Assembly (NCBI RefSeq): GCF_029964055.1 | Contig: NZ_CP124836.1 | Span: forward strand, 434,001-498,000 | Direction of reading: 5' to 3' | From: Arthrobacter sp. EM1 | GTDB lineage: Bacteria; Actinomycetota; Actinomycetes; Actinomycetales; Micrococcaceae | Length of the DNA stretch: 64,000 bases | Shown: positions 17,156-26,349 of the stretch, one piece after another | How the letters are laid out: every line of letters starts with the position of its first letter | How positions within the stretch are numbered: the stretch's first letter is position 1 | Notes under the pieces: generated by a model | The model's database searches: none | The model's input: the letters and a program-made list of their open reading frames with translations, nothing else | Told to the model about the DNA's origin: nothing | Made by a program: the position numbers and the translations under genes

Positions 17156-19024
17156 GTGACCCGGCAAGGCGGCTCCGCTGCCGGGTTCACGGGACCGGAT
17201 GCGTTCACCACCCGGCCCACACTGCAGGGCACCTTCGGGATGAGCGCCTCCACGCATTGGCTTGCGACGGCGGCCGCCCAGGCCGTGCTGGAACGCGGCG
17301 GGAACGCGTTCGACGCCGCGACGGCCGGAGCGTTTGTGCTGCACGTAGTCGAGCCGCACCTGAACGGTCCCGGCGGCGACATGACCGCCATCTTCGCCAC
17401 CGCGGCGGAACCGGGCATACCGGTAGTCCTGATGGGTCAGGGTCCGGCGCCCGCGCGGGCCACCGTGGATCACTACCGCGCGGAAGGCCTTGATTTGGTG
17501 CCGGGCTCGGGTGCCCTCGCCGCCGCGGTGCCCGCCGCCGTTGACGCGTGGCTGCTGCTGTTGCGTGATCACGGGACCTGGGAACTCGGCGAGGTGCTGG
17601 AGTTCGCCATCGGCTATGCCCGCGACGGGCATCCGATGCTGGGCCGGGTCGGGACAACGATCGCTGCCGTGGCGGAGCTTTTCCGTACGCATTGGCCCAC
17701 CTCGGCCGAGCTGTGGATGCCCGGCGGACGGATCCCGGCCGAGGGTGAGCTGGTTCGGAACCCCGCCTATGCCCGAACCCTGCAGCGGCTCGTCGACGCC
17801 GGGGCAACCCCTCCGGCCGGGATACCGGACGAGTCCCCGGCAAGTCGCTCCCGTGTGGCCAGGATCGACGCCGCCCGACGTGAATGGCGCGGAGGCTTCG
17901 CAGCAGACGCCATGGTGAAGTCCGCCCGGACGCCGCACCGGCACTCCTCCGGCAAAGACCATCGCGGAGTCCTAGCGTTGGAAGATCTCGCCGGGTTCGA
18001 GGCCGGCTACGAACCGGCCGCCACCGTGGAGTTCCGGGGGCACACAATCGCCAAGACAGGGCCGTGGGGGCAGGGCCCGGCGCTACTTCAGGCACTTGCC
18101 ATTCTCGAGGGGTTCGCTGACCGGTACCTGGATCCATCCACCGAGCTCGGAGCGCATACCATCCTGGAGGCCCAGAAGCTGGCGCTCGCAGACCGGGAAG
18201 CCTACTACGGTGACACTGACGTGCCGCTGGAGTATCTGTTGTCGGCCGAGTACTGCGCAGGCCGCCGGGCGCTCATCGGCGAGCGGGCCTCGCACCAGCT
18301 CAGGCCGGGGTCGGTGCCCGGGCGGGTGCCGTATATGCCCGTACTGCGCACCGGCTATCCAACGCCGGCGCTCGCGGGGGCACGTGCTGCGGGATTCGGG
18401 GTGGGAGAGCCGACCGTGGCGCCGAGCGGCGAGACCCGCGGCGATACCTGCCATATCGACGTCGTGGACCGCTGGGGCAACATGGTCTCTGCCACACCCT
18501 CGGGAGGATGGCTGCAGTCCTCGCCCGCTATCCCGGAGCTGGGCTTCTGCCTCGGCACCCGGCTCCAGATGACCTGGCTCGAACCGGGCACACCCTCCAC
18601 GCTGACGCCGGGCAAGCGGCCCCGGACCACGCTGACGCCGACCCTCGTGCTTCGGGACGGGAGGGCAGTGACTGCCTTGGGGTCGCCGGGCGGTGACCAA
18701 CAGGATCAATGGCAGCTGCCATACCTGCTCCGGACGATTGTTGGCGGTTACACACCGCAGCAGGCCATCGATGCGCCCACCTTCCATACGACGTCGATGC
18801 CCGGTTCGTTCTGGCCGCGCACCTGGGAGCCAGGCGGCGCCGTCGTTGAGGACCGGCTGGGAGAGGACGTTATAGCCGGACTTGAACGCCGGGGTCACGT
18901 CGTCACCCGAGCTGGCGGCTGGACGCTGGGACGGCTCTCCGCGGTCATTCGTGACCCCTCGACCGGCGTCCTGCAGGCCGCAGCCAATCCCCGCGGTGCG
19001 CAAGGGTACGCCGCCGGGCGCTAG
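17156..19024 (+). CDS. Gamma-glutamyltransferase family protein
   Basis: A 622-aa Ntn-hydrolase of the gamma-glutamyltranspeptidase family. The autoprocessing nucleophile Thr is in GDTCHIDVVDRWGNMVSATPS, near residues 427-447, and GSPGGDQQ lies downstream. No signal peptide is visible, so the protein may be cytoplasmic, unlike periplasmic GGT. The GTG at 17156 avoids the upstream peptide gene; the frame is open to 17078. The family also includes cephalosporin acylases and hydrolases of gamma-glutamyl intermediates. Co-location with a carboxylate MFS transporter suggests uptake and hydrolysis of an amidated or gamma-glutamylated acid. The GDTCH in place of the usual G(T/D)T(T/S)H is a mild variation. 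Confidence 0.85.
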   Translation: MTRQGGSAAGFTGPDAFTTRPTLQGTFGMSASTHWLATAAAQAVLERGGNAFDAATAGAFVLHVVEPHLNGPGGDMTAIFATAAEPGIPVVLMGQGPAPARATVDHYRAEGLDLVPGSGALAAAVPAAVDAWLLLLRDHGTWELGEVLEFAIGYARDGHPMLGRVGTTIAAVAELFRTHWPTSAELWMPGGRIPAEGELVRNPAYARTLQRLVDAGATPPAGIPDESPASRSRVARIDAARREWRGGFAADAMVKSARTPHRHSSGKDHRGVLALEDLAGFEAGYEPAATVEFRGHTIAKTGPWGQGPALLQALAILEGFADRYLDPSTELGAHTILEAQKLALADREAYYGDTDVPLEYLLSAEYCAGRRALIGERASHQLRPGSVPGRVPYMPVLRTGYPTPALAGARAAGFGVGEPTVAPSGETRGDTCHIDVVDRWGNMVSATPSGGWLQSSPAIPELGFCLGTRLQMTWLEPGTPSTLTPGKRPRTTLTPTLVLRDGRAVTALGSPGGDQQDQWQLPYLLRTIVGGYTPQQAIDAPTFHTTSMPGSFWPRTWEPGGAVVEDRLGEDVIAGLERRGHVVTRAGGWTLGRLSAVIRDPSTGVLQAAANPRGAQGYAAGR

Positions 19025-19053
19025 CGGACATGATGGGCCCTGGCCGGAGTCCG

Positions 19054-20235
19054 TCAGCCCCGCAGCCGGTTCATAAAGCCGACGGACTCGGCGATGATCT
19101 GCTGCTGGGCCTGTTCCCTTGTGATGGCCGGCTGGCCATCACCCGGCTGCTCACCATAGTCTCCGAAGAAAGCATGAACTCCGCCCTCGACAGTCGCGTA
19201 AGTAGACGTCGGCGGGAGCAGGGACTTGGACTCCGCGACCTTCTCCGGAGTGGTCAGGCGGTCATTCGATCCGGAAATGGACAGCACGGCAAGGCCGGTG
19301 GACTCCGCCAGGCTGGCTGCGGGGAACGAAGCGAAGAGTAGAAGTCCGGCGACATCCCCGTTCGATTTCGCGAAGCCGGCTGCGCTCACTCCGCCGAGGG
19401 AATGTCCGCCGACGGCCCAGGCTGTGATGTCCGGGTGCCGGTCCATCACTCCGCGGGCCTGGCTGGTGTCCAGCAGGGCGATGCCCAGGGGTACCTTCAA
19501 GATGACGACCAGGTGGCCGGCGTTTACGAGCGGGCCCAGGATGTCCCGGTACGCGTGCGCGTCAACGCGTGCGCCGGGATAAAAGATCAGCCCCGCGCTG
19601 GGTTTTCCTTCCGGCGTGAGGGTGATGGACGTGGCGTCCTCGGCGGTGGTTCCCCTGGTTTGGCCATCGTCTCCGCTGGGCTGGTAGGGGAACGGGCTGA
19701 GCCAGACCAACCCCGCAACAAGACCCAGCGCCGCGATCCGGACCGCAAGTCCGCGGGCCAGCTGCCAGCTTGAGGCAGTGGGCAGTTGTTGGCGGCTATT
19801 TGCGGCGGTCCTCTGGTTGTTCGGGTCCGGCCGGCTGATCGGCGTCGAGCGCTGGAACAGGGGACCGGGATGGAAAAGTGGCGAACGTCTGAGGAGGATA
19901 AGCATCCACAGGATGCCCAGGCCGGCGGCAACCAGCAGCAGGATCGGCAACGCCGGGTGGCCGGCGGGGACGGCGCTGTTGCCCAACAAGATCGAGATCG
20001 GGACCGCGAGCAGCGCGACCGCAGCAAAAGCGCCGCTCCAGTACAGGACTGCCGATCGGAGGCTGTTCGGCTTCCGGTCTTGGGGCCGGGGCTGTGCGGG
20101 CTGGGACGGTGTAGCCGGCACGCCCGGGGCAAGCCCGGTGCGGGCTAAGGACTCGGCCCCGCCGGCTGTCGCGGGGTCATCGGGCGGAGCCGCCGCCGCT
20201 GGGCTGCCGGGGTCATCCGGCGTTATGTCCTTCAC
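19054..20235 (-). CDS. Membrane-anchored alpha/beta hydrolase
   Basis: A 393-aa protein. A disordered Pro/Ala N-terminus is followed by about three hydrophobic segments (VLYWSGAFAAVALLAVPIS, ILLLVAAGLGILWML and a third near 165-185), then an alpha/beta hydrolase domain. The nucleophile is in GGHSLGG, and VEGGVHAFFGDYG carries the catalytic His. The domain resembles the abhydrolase_5 family; typical members are esterases. GTG start at 20235. Convergent with the gamma-glutamyltransferase gene. Confidence 0.75.
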   Translation of the reverse strand: MKDITPDDPGSPAAAAPPDDPATAGGAESLARTGLAPGVPATPSQPAQPRPQDRKPNSLRSAVLYWSGAFAAVALLAVPISILLGNSAVPAGHPALPILLLVAAGLGILWMLILLRRSPLFHPGPLFQRSTPISRPDPNNQRTAANSRQQLPTASSWQLARGLAVRIAALGLVAGLVWLSPFPYQPSGDDGQTRGTTAEDATSITLTPEGKPSAGLIFYPGARVDAHAYRDILGPLVNAGHLVVILKVPLGIALLDTSQARGVMDRHPDITAWAVGGHSLGGVSAAGFAKSNGDVAGLLLFASFPAASLAESTGLAVLSISGSNDRLTTPEKVAESKSLLPPTSTYATVEGGVHAFFGDYGEQPGDGQPAITREQAQQQIIAESVGFMNRLRG

Positions 20236-20253
20236 CGTTCCAGGATATCTCCA

Positions 20254-22074
20254 TCATCGAGATAACTCGCAACTGGCCGCTCCATACTGCGCCATCGAAT
20301 CAGGCCCGGCGGCGTCCGGGGGGCTGCCAGCAGCTTCAGGCGGAAGTCCGGGGGGATGGGGCGCGGTGTAGTGGGTGGTGGGGTGGAAGAAGCGGTTGCG
20401 GCGGGGTTTTTGCCGTGGGTCGAGGTGCGGCGGCGGGATGAACCAGGGGACGCCGGTGCGGATCTGGATGGTCCATTGCTCTTTGTGGATTAGGTGGTGG
20501 TGGTGTGAGCACAGCAGGGTTCCGTTGTCTATGCCCGTTGTTCCGCCGCGGGACCAGTAAGTGATGTGGTGGGCTTCGCACCAAGGTGCCGGGGTGGTGC
20601 AGCCGGGGAACGCGCAGCCCTGGTCCCGGGCGGTGAGGGCCTTGCGAAGGTGGGGCGGGAAAACCCGGGTGGCCCGGCCGATGTCCAGGATTCGGCCTTC
20701 GCTGCCGAGCAGGACGGGGATGATGTCCGCGTCGCAGGCGATTTTCCGGACGGTGGCGGCGGTGACGGGTCCGGTGAACAGCAGCGTCCCGGTCTGCGCC
20801 AACGGGTCATTGCCGGTCCCGCCACCGGCCGCCTTGCCGTTTACGGTGTTGGTCCCGTCGGTTCCGAGCCGGCTGAGCAGGTCGCGGTAGTCGATGGTGG
20901 CGATGACCTGGGGGCGCAATCCTCCGGCGACGGGGAGGTTCCCGGTAGTGAGGGCGGCTTTGCAACCTCCGACCAGTCCGTCGAGGAGTTTCTGCGGGCG
21001 GGAGCGTCGGTCCAGGTCGATTTCCGGGACGCTCCCGTCGCTGCCGGACCAAGAGTTGCTGCCGGGCCAGGGGTCGTTGCCGGACCAGGGGGCCGTGGCG
21101 TTCAGGGCGGCAGCACCCGCGGCTTCCATGGCCGCTGATCCTGTGCCGGTGGCAGGTGCGGGTGTTTTCGGAGGGCTGGTGCGGGGATTAGTGCCGGTGT
21201 TCATGACGGTGAGGAGGTATTCGAACTGCTCGGTGGTCGCGAAGATTTCCAGGTGCCGAAGCCCGTGGCGGGGTTTGCGGATAAAGGCGCCCTGGAGTTG
21301 GCGGAGCAGTTCTTCGGAGGGTTCGGCACCGTCCTGATCAATCGCATCGGTCCAGCTTCGGGCCACGCGGGCCAGGAAGTCCGGGTCGTTCTCCGCGGCG
21401 GTGCGGGCCAGGGCGTGCTCCATCTGCTGGGCGGTCGCGGTATCGCAGAGGTGCCGGACCCGGTCCAGGGCCAGGGCGATGATGGTCGCGGGCCGGGACC
21501 CGACTTCGCCGGCGGCCACGACGGCGCCGAGTTCCGCGTACCGGGGAGGAAGCTGCTGGCCGCTGAATCCCTGTCGCGGCAAGAGCGTGCCGGCTAGGGA
21601 CAGCCGGCGCCGGGCCTCGGCGGCACTGATCCGCAACCGTGCCCGCAGGAACTCCGCGGTGTTCCGGTACCCGTCATCTGCTGCTGCAACCGGCGCTGCC
21701 GCAACCGTTGCAGCACCCGTTGCAGCACCCGCCGGCGCGGCGCCGGACCCGTTGCCCGGGCCGTCGCCGGAGTCCACCCGCCAGCCGGTGGTCCAGGAAG
21801 TGCCGGCGGTTGTGCCACCGGCCGAGGGCTGCTTCCGGGTCCGGTCCACGGCGTCGGCCGCTACGAGCTGCAGATACTCCACACACCGGGCGAGTTCCTC
21901 CACCGCGCCGGCGAAATCCGACGCGGCCCGGAAGCCCCGCAACGCCGCGTCCGCCGCCGCCGTCGAACCTGCTCCCCGGAGCGCGGCCAAGGCAGCACCC
22001 ACACCGGATTGCCCGGCCGGAGCAGCGCCCCGGTCCATGTCCTGGCAAGGAATGAAATCCTTCTCGGCTTCCAT
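20254..22074 (-). CDS. DUF222 / HNH endonuclease protein (13E12-like)
   Basis: A 606-aa protein with an N-terminal DUF222 region (AEARRRLSLAG near 150) and a C-terminal HNH motif: CAFPGC, CEAHHITYWSRGG, DNGTLLCSHHHHLIHKE. The zinc cysteines and the HHI/NG/H triad are intact. These proteins occur in many copies in Arthrobacter and mycobacteria, and may be related to mobile or intein-like elements. A low-complexity Gly/Ala/Pro linker lies near 95-135. Cellular role unknown. Confidence 0.88.
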   Translation of the reverse strand: MEAEKDFIPCQDMDRGAAPAGQSGVGAALAALRGAGSTAAADAALRGFRAASDFAGAVEELARCVEYLQLVAADAVDRTRKQPSAGGTTAGTSWTTGWRVDSGDGPGNGSGAAPAGAATGAATVAAAPVAAADDGYRNTAEFLRARLRISAAEARRRLSLAGTLLPRQGFSGQQLPPRYAELGAVVAAGEVGSRPATIIALALDRVRHLCDTATAQQMEHALARTAAENDPDFLARVARSWTDAIDQDGAEPSEELLRQLQGAFIRKPRHGLRHLEIFATTEQFEYLLTVMNTGTNPRTSPPKTPAPATGTGSAAMEAAGAAALNATAPWSGNDPWPGSNSWSGSDGSVPEIDLDRRSRPQKLLDGLVGGCKAALTTGNLPVAGGLRPQVIATIDYRDLLSRLGTDGTNTVNGKAAGGGTGNDPLAQTGTLLFTGPVTAATVRKIACDADIIPVLLGSEGRILDIGRATRVFPPHLRKALTARDQGCAFPGCTTPAPWCEAHHITYWSRGGTTGIDNGTLLCSHHHHLIHKEQWTIQIRTGVPWFIPPPHLDPRQKPRRNRFFHPTTHYTAPHPPGLPPEAAGSPPDAAGPDSMAQYGAASCELSR

Positions 22075-22192
22075 AAACCCACTCTCTCAAGGGGGTCCGA
22101 CATTTATCGCAACGCCGCCAGCGCAGTGCCGGAATCCCGCCGCTGGGCACCAAAACGACGAAAATCGCGACGTGTCAGTGCGGGCCAGCACG

Positions 22193-23008
22193 TCAGGAAG
22201 CGCCATCCAGCACACGGGGCCGGCCAAACTGGGTGCGGACCCCGGGAGAGTAGAGCACCGATTCGGGCGCACCCGCGACGTGAATGCCGGCGGCGGCAAC
22301 GAGCTGATCCTCAAGCTGAGTCAGCTGCGCGCGGAACAGCGGCCAGGCAACGTGGGTGTTAGGAACGTACAAGGTCCTGCCACGAAACCGGGTGTGCAAC
22401 CCGAATCGGGCGGTGAGGTGGATGGATAGCGGGTCAGTCGCTTCGACGTCAGATTCCGGGCAAACCTCAAAGTCGCTCCGGGCGCCGCCCCGAAACCGCC
22501 GCACCCAGTACCCGGCACGGAGGCCGACCGGCCCTGCCGTTCCGGCGACCGGCCCTGCCGTTCCGGTGACCGGGCCCGCCGTTCCGGTGACCGGGCCCGC
22601 ACGGTCCGGAGCAGGCTCGCCGCGGAAGCCCGCCCGGGACCACACATACGGAATACCGGCGGCGCGCGCTGCCAGTACCACCGCCAGTCGTGTCGCATCG
22701 AGGCTCAGGAAGACCACACCCCGCGTCCCGTCGGGCTCCCGGGAGTAGAGGCGCACGTTGATCTCGTTGAAGCTCCCGAAATACGGGATTCCGGGTCCGC
22801 TGCCCAGGCCTGCGCCTTGCATCCGGAATCCGATCAGTCCCACCCAGGCGGACCCGTCAAAGACGTCCGGCACCACACCCGCCGGCATAAATGGTGCTGC
22901 AGCGGCAGCCGGGATGCGCCAGTGCAGGAACACCGCGTCCAGCCACCGCTGGTCCATGATGATAGGCGCCGGAAGCTCTGGGGCGCTGGGCCAAGGATCA
23001 CGGTTCAC
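22193..23008 (-). CDS. DUF2071 (YqjF-like) family protein
   Basis: A 271-aa protein. The opening MDQRWLDAVFLHWRIP with GSAWVGLIGFRM and the closing THVAWPLFRAQLTQLEDQL match the DUF2071/YqjF family, which adopts an acetoacetate-decarboxylase-like fold. GTG start at 23008 overlaps the stop of the DUF1622 gene (GTGA), so the two are coupled. A Gly/Thr/Ala/Pro repeat (TGTAGPV three times) is inserted near residues 138-162. Function unknown. Confidence 0.8.
   Translation of the reverse strand: MNRDPWPSAPELPAPIIMDQRWLDAVFLHWRIPAAAAAPFMPAGVVPDVFDGSAWVGLIGFRMQGAGLGSGPGIPYFGSFNEINVRLYSREPDGTRGVVFLSLDATRLAVVLAARAAGIPYVWSRAGFRGEPAPDRAGPVTGTAGPVTGTAGPVAGTAGPVGLRAGYWVRRFRGGARSDFEVCPESDVEATDPLSIHLTARFGLHTRFRGRTLYVPNTHVAWPLFRAQLTQLEDQLVAAAGIHVAGAPESVLYSPGVRTQFGRPRVLDGAS
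22530..22592. repeat. 3 x 21-bp tandem repeat inside DUF2071 gene
   Basis: Three consecutive 21-bp units (22530-22550, 22551-22571, 22572-22592), each ending in GTTCCGG(C/T)GACC, with a partial fourth copy after them. They encode the heptad PVTGTAG on the minus strand. The length is a multiple of three, so copy-number change keeps the frame. Confidence 0.85.
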
Positions 23009-23499
23009 CGGTCGGTCCCCGCTAGTTCAGAAGTCGGGATTCGTTCAGGAGAGGAACTGCCGACCAGCCTCGACCCGGACCCGGCGTCACCTTCGGACCC
23101 GGCGTCACCTTCGGACCCGGGCGCCGCGGCGGGCGACTCGGTCCTTTGCTTCTGCCAGGGCCACTGGCCGGTGATCTCGAGCTCAAGTGAGAAGCTCAGG
23201 AAGGTCCGGATCAACACAATGATGGCAAGCACGCCGACGCTTTCGAAGGTCGGGGTAACGGCGACAGTCCGGATGATGTCGGCCGCGACCAGGAGTTCGA
23301 GTCCGAGCAGGATGGAACGGCCCAGCAATTGCCGGTACGATCGGTACGGCGAAAACGGCGCGGCCCCTGCCGGCAGGTTGCTCGGCTGGAAGCCACGCAA
23401 CGCCATCGGAATCGACACCACGGCGCCGATCACCATCACGGCCACCCCGGCGATGTCCATGAAGCCGCCGACAATTTGGATAATTTCTTTGAAATCCAT
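23005..23499 (-). CDS. DUF1622 family membrane protein
   Basis: A 164-aa membrane protein with three hydrophobic helices (near 8-32, 55-78 and 85-105) and the family motif LLGRSILLGLELLVAADI followed by RTFLSF. The ATG at 23499 has GAAGGAA just upstream; a GTG at 23511 is in frame but lies inside that site. The C-terminus has a short acidic repeat, GSEGDA twice, from an 18-bp tandem repeat at 23083-23118. Coupled to the DUF2071 gene. Function unknown. Confidence 0.85.
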   Translation of the reverse strand: MDFKEIIQIVGGFMDIAGVAVMVIGAVVSIPMALRGFQPSNLPAGAAPFSPYRSYRQLLGRSILLGLELLVAADIIRTVAVTPTFESVGVLAIIVLIRTFLSFSLELEITGQWPWQKQRTESPAAAPGSEGDAGSEGDAGSGSRLVGSSSPERIPTSELAGTDR

Positions 23500-23553
23500 C
23501 GTTTCCTTCACAGTTGAGGCTGCTGAAATCCAGCGCGAATCCAGCGCAGCAGC

Positions 23554-24447
23554 TCAGGGGTGCCGGACTCCGGCGCCGGCAAGCATCGCCCGGTAACCCT
23601 CCCGAAAACTCGGGTAGTGGAACGCGAAGCCGGTACTTCGCAGCAGGTTGTTGCTGCAGCGCTTGTTGCCGCCGCGCGAGGGCTCGCCGCTGCCCTTGTT
23701 CGGCTCACCGCTCTGCCCGCCGGTGTCCGACGGCGGCCGGGGAAGTCCCAGCTCGGCGGCCAGGAAACTCAACACCTCGCCTTGCTCGGCCGGTTCATTG
23801 TCCACGCCGAGGTACACGGGCCCGGGAAGCGCGTCCATGGTGCACAAATGGACGATCGCGGCAGCGGCGTCGTCGCGGTGGATGCGGTTGGTGAAGCGCG
23901 ATTCCGCCGGGATGACCGCGGCTCCACTGCGCACCTGATCGATGAGTCGGGTCCGCCCAGGACCGTAGATCCCACCGAGCCGCAGCACCACCGGGGTGAT
24001 GCCGGTGCCGCGCAGGCGGCGGTAGAGCACTTCCTCCGCCTCGCGGATGATGCGCCCCGAGAAACCGCCGGGTTCCGGCGTTGTGCTTTCGTCGATCCAT
24101 TCGCCGCCAGCGTCGCCGTAGACGGCTGTCGAGGAGACAAAGAGGACTCGCCGGACCGGGGCGCCGGAGCGCAGGACGGCGTCCACTACGTTCGAAAGCC
24201 CGTCGAGGTAAGCGGCACGGTAGGCCGCCTCGGTGGGGGAGTCTGCCGCAATCGCGACGACGACGGCGGTGGTGTCCGCGGGGACGGGCGGCAGGTCGCC
24301 GGCGGCCAGGTCAGCCGCAGCACCTTCGATGGCGGCCGGAAGTTTCTCCGGCGATCGCCGCCAGCCCACCACACGGTAACCCGCCGCCGCGAACCGCAGG
24401 CCGGCTTCGGTTCCCAGATCGCCGCAACCGGCCATAAGTACGCTCAT
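23554..24447 (-). CDS. NAD-dependent epimerase/dehydratase family protein
   Basis: A 297-aa extended SDR, YeeZ-like. The Rossmann loop is GCGDLGTEAG at residues 8-17 rather than GxxGxxG. VSSTAVYG near 105-112 holds the Ser and Tyr of the SDR site, but the usual YxxxK is not obvious. RLGGIYGPGRTRL is conserved. Members act on nucleotide sugars or as NAD(P)-binding proteins of unknown role. Single gene, same strand as its neighbours. Confidence 0.78.
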   Translation of the reverse strand: MSVLMAGCGDLGTEAGLRFAAAGYRVVGWRRSPEKLPAAIEGAAADLAAGDLPPVPADTTAVVVAIAADSPTEAAYRAAYLDGLSNVVDAVLRSGAPVRRVLFVSSTAVYGDAGGEWIDESTTPEPGGFSGRIIREAEEVLYRRLRGTGITPVVLRLGGIYGPGRTRLIDQVRSGAAVIPAESRFTNRIHRDDAAAAIVHLCTMDALPGPVYLGVDNEPAEQGEVLSFLAAELGLPRPPSDTGGQSGEPNKGSGEPSRGGNKRCSNNLLRSTGFAFHYPSFREGYRAMLAGAGVRHP

Positions 24448-24493
24448 GGGGCCAGTCTGCCAGCATTTCGGCAGCCCGGCCGCCGAATCCTGG

Positions 24494-25396
24494 CTAGCGC
24501 GCCGGGATCGGGAAGAAGACCCGGGGATCCTGCAGCAGCGCCGGGTAGTCGAAGGCCGAGCGGTCCAGGATCTCGTCGACCTGGAAGTTCCGTGCGAATC
24601 GGCCTTCCACGGTGATCGGACGGCCCAGGACCTTGCCTACGGCGAAGGATGCACCGCCGTCGAACGGGATGGCAACGATCGAGTTGCCCGGAAGTGTGTT
24701 AAACGCCTCTTCCTGCTGCTGGCGTTTGCGGGTGGGCTTTTTGACGAGCTGCTTCGGCGGAAGCTTGCGTTGTTTCGCGGGTCGGCGGGAGCCGGAGTCG
24801 GCGTAAACGAACTGGTACTCATCCTCGTTTGCGGGCGCAGCCTTGGCCCGGCCCGCGGGCGGAAGGCTGACAGTCTCCAGCTTCTGCGGCTCGGTATTAC
24901 CCAGCGGCAGGCGAAGGACCCACATGCGGTCGCCGGACGGGTCCTCCGGGACCAGCTCAAGCCTGGGTTCGGGCCAGACATACTCCAGGTCATGCTCGGT
25001 GTCCGGGAACAGCGGCGCGTAGAACCGAGGGTCCTTGGCGACCAGACGGGAGCGGTGGCTGAGGTGCAGTTCGGGGGCGCCGAGCCATGGCGGCATCGGG
25101 ATCTTCGAGGCGTAATCGGGGTGTGCAGCCTGCGGTGCGAACTCCATGATCTTCTCGCGTGTGGTGTCCTCGCCGCCGCCCTTCGTCCACTCGTCCACCA
25201 CTGTCAGGCCGAAGAGGGTAAGCGCCGGAACATATCCCATCCACATCCGGATTGCCGGGTGCGACTGCCAGCCGTACTCCGGAATCACCAGCGCGCGCAG
25301 GATCTGCAGCGCTTCAACTCGCTGCTTGCCGAGCCGCTCGCGGTCCAGGGCCGCTGCGCTCTGCTGGAAATCGGGGAAGGGGAGAAAGGTCTGCAT
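24494..25396 (-). CDS. Conserved cytoplasmic protein (MSMEG_6728-like)
   Basis: A 300-aa soluble protein. The opening MQTFLPFPDF followed by AAALDRERLGKQRVEALQILRAL and HPAIRMWMGY is a conserved signature of an actinobacterial family named after MSMEG_6728; similar motifs occur in pyrimidine-dimer glycosylase-like proteins, but catalysis is unproven. The ATG at 25396 follows GGAGAG; the open frame to 25780 crosses the divergent promoter region and is rejected. A basic KQRKLPPKQLVKKPTRKRQQQ-like patch lies near residue 215. Confidence 0.72.
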   Translation of the reverse strand: MQTFLPFPDFQQSAAALDRERLGKQRVEALQILRALVIPEYGWQSHPAIRMWMGYVPALTLFGLTVVDEWTKGGGEDTTREKIMEFAPQAAHPDYASKIPMPPWLGAPELHLSHRSRLVAKDPRFYAPLFPDTEHDLEYVWPEPRLELVPEDPSGDRMWVLRLPLGNTEPQKLETVSLPPAGRAKAAPANEDEYQFVYADSGSRRPAKQRKLPPKQLVKKPTRKRQQQEEAFNTLPGNSIVAIPFDGGASFAVGKVLGRPITVEGRFARNFQVDEILDRSAFDYPALLQDPRVFFPIPAR

Positions 25397-25499
25397 CTCT
25401 CCAGTTTGAGGCCACGGAGCCAATGCGCCAATTACTGACGGCCGCGGGTGAGCGTGTTCACATTTTGGAACGGGACAGACAGCCGCGGGCGACGGCGCA

Positions 25500-25505
25500 T
25501 ACAAT
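25500..25505 (+). promoter_or_regulatory. Candidate -10 element TACAAT
   Basis: TACAAT at 25500-25505, within CATACAATAG, lies 36 bp before the ATG at 25542 and stands out in GC-rich sequence. No clear -35 hexamer is visible at 17-18 bp. Confidence 0.35.
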
Positions 25506-25541
25506 AGCACAACACATCCCTGCCGCCCGGAAGACGCGCCC

Positions 25542-26138
25542 ATGCCAAAGAAGCTTGCTACTGACTCTGCGGCGCGGCCTGAGGCCGGCCACTTGCCCAA
25601 GTATGGACAGATGCTCAGCCCCGAGGCGAACGGGATCCTGGTGTTGGAGGAGTTCACCATCGATCCGGCGGCCGCGCGGACAGAGGAGAACGGATTCCGC
25701 GTGGCACTGGCCTCCGTGGCACTGACCATGCGCCGCATCCTCGCGTTCCGCCTATTTATCGCCGTGGTGGCGATCGCCAACTTTCCCTTGTTCCTGCTCT
25801 CCAGCGGCTGGGAGATCTACATCGTCTCGCTCGTTCTGGTGGTGGCAGTCCACGCGGCGGTGACCTGGCTGAACCGTCACGAGCCTAAGATCCGCCAGCG
25901 TGGACTGCTGGAGCTGCACCTCAAGCGCGAAAAGAGCGACAACTACCGCAAAGTCCGGGACGCCGTGAAGTACGTTATCGATGCCCCGGTCCGGATGAAT
26001 GAGGGCCTCTACCTTGAGCTGCTCGCCGCCAAGCGGGTGGCGCTGCATCTCGCCATGGGCACCGTGGCGCTGCTGGATACCAGCGACGACACGGCCTGGA
26101 AAGTCCGGATTGTTCGCGAAATTCCGCGGGCCGGCTAG
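25542..26138 (+). CDS. Two-TM membrane protein of unknown function
   Basis: A 198-aa protein not recognised. Two hydrophobic segments lie near residues 68-85 (AFRLFIAVVAIANFPLFLL) and 90-106 (EIYIVSLVLVVAVHAAV), followed by a basic cytoplasmic-looking region with KREKSDNYRKVRDAVKYV. The stop overlaps by three bases the stop of the LysM ORF on the opposite strand. Confidence 0.65.
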   Translation: MPKKLATDSAARPEAGHLPKYGQMLSPEANGILVLEEFTIDPAAARTEENGFRVALASVALTMRRILAFRLFIAVVAIANFPLFLLSSGWEIYIVSLVLVVAVHAAVTWLNRHEPKIRQRGLLELHLKREKSDNYRKVRDAVKYVIDAPVRMNEGLYLELLAAKRVALHLAMGTVALLDTSDDTAWKVRIVREIPRAG

Positions 26139-26308
26139 GCCGGCAGCTGCAGCGCCTGGCCCGGTAACACCAGGTCAGGGTCGCCGATGCTGGCTGAGTT
26201 GGCATCGGCCAAGGCCTGCCAACCGCCGGCCAGGTGGAACTGTTCCGCGGTTTTGCTCAAGGTGTCGCCGCTTTGGATGGTGTAGCTTTCGCCGCTGAGC
26301 GGGACCAC
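26135..26308 (-). CDS. Orphan LysM domain (57 aa), possibly a gene remnant
   Basis: A minus-strand frame ending at TAG 26135-26137 encodes a complete LysM peptidoglycan-binding motif: SYTIQSGDTLSKTAEQF, WQALADAN, then DPDLVLPGQALQLP. The only plausible start is GTG at 26308; the frame stays open upstream into the 3' end of uvrA with no ATG, reading an Ala/Pro-rich linker. There is no signal peptide, so either this is the C-terminus of a decayed secreted protein or a very short domain protein. The downstream end is intact. Confidence 0.6.
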   Translation of the reverse strand: MVPLSGESYTIQSGDTLSKTAEQFHLAGGWQALADANSASIGDPDLVLPGQALQLPA

Positions 26309-26349
26309 CGCAACGTGGCGTGCCGCCGGGGCAGGGGCCGCTATCTGCC

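Noticed and set aside
25397..25780. Upstream extension of the MSMEG_6728-like frame
   Set aside because: It runs through the divergent membrane-protein gene and has no family resemblance.
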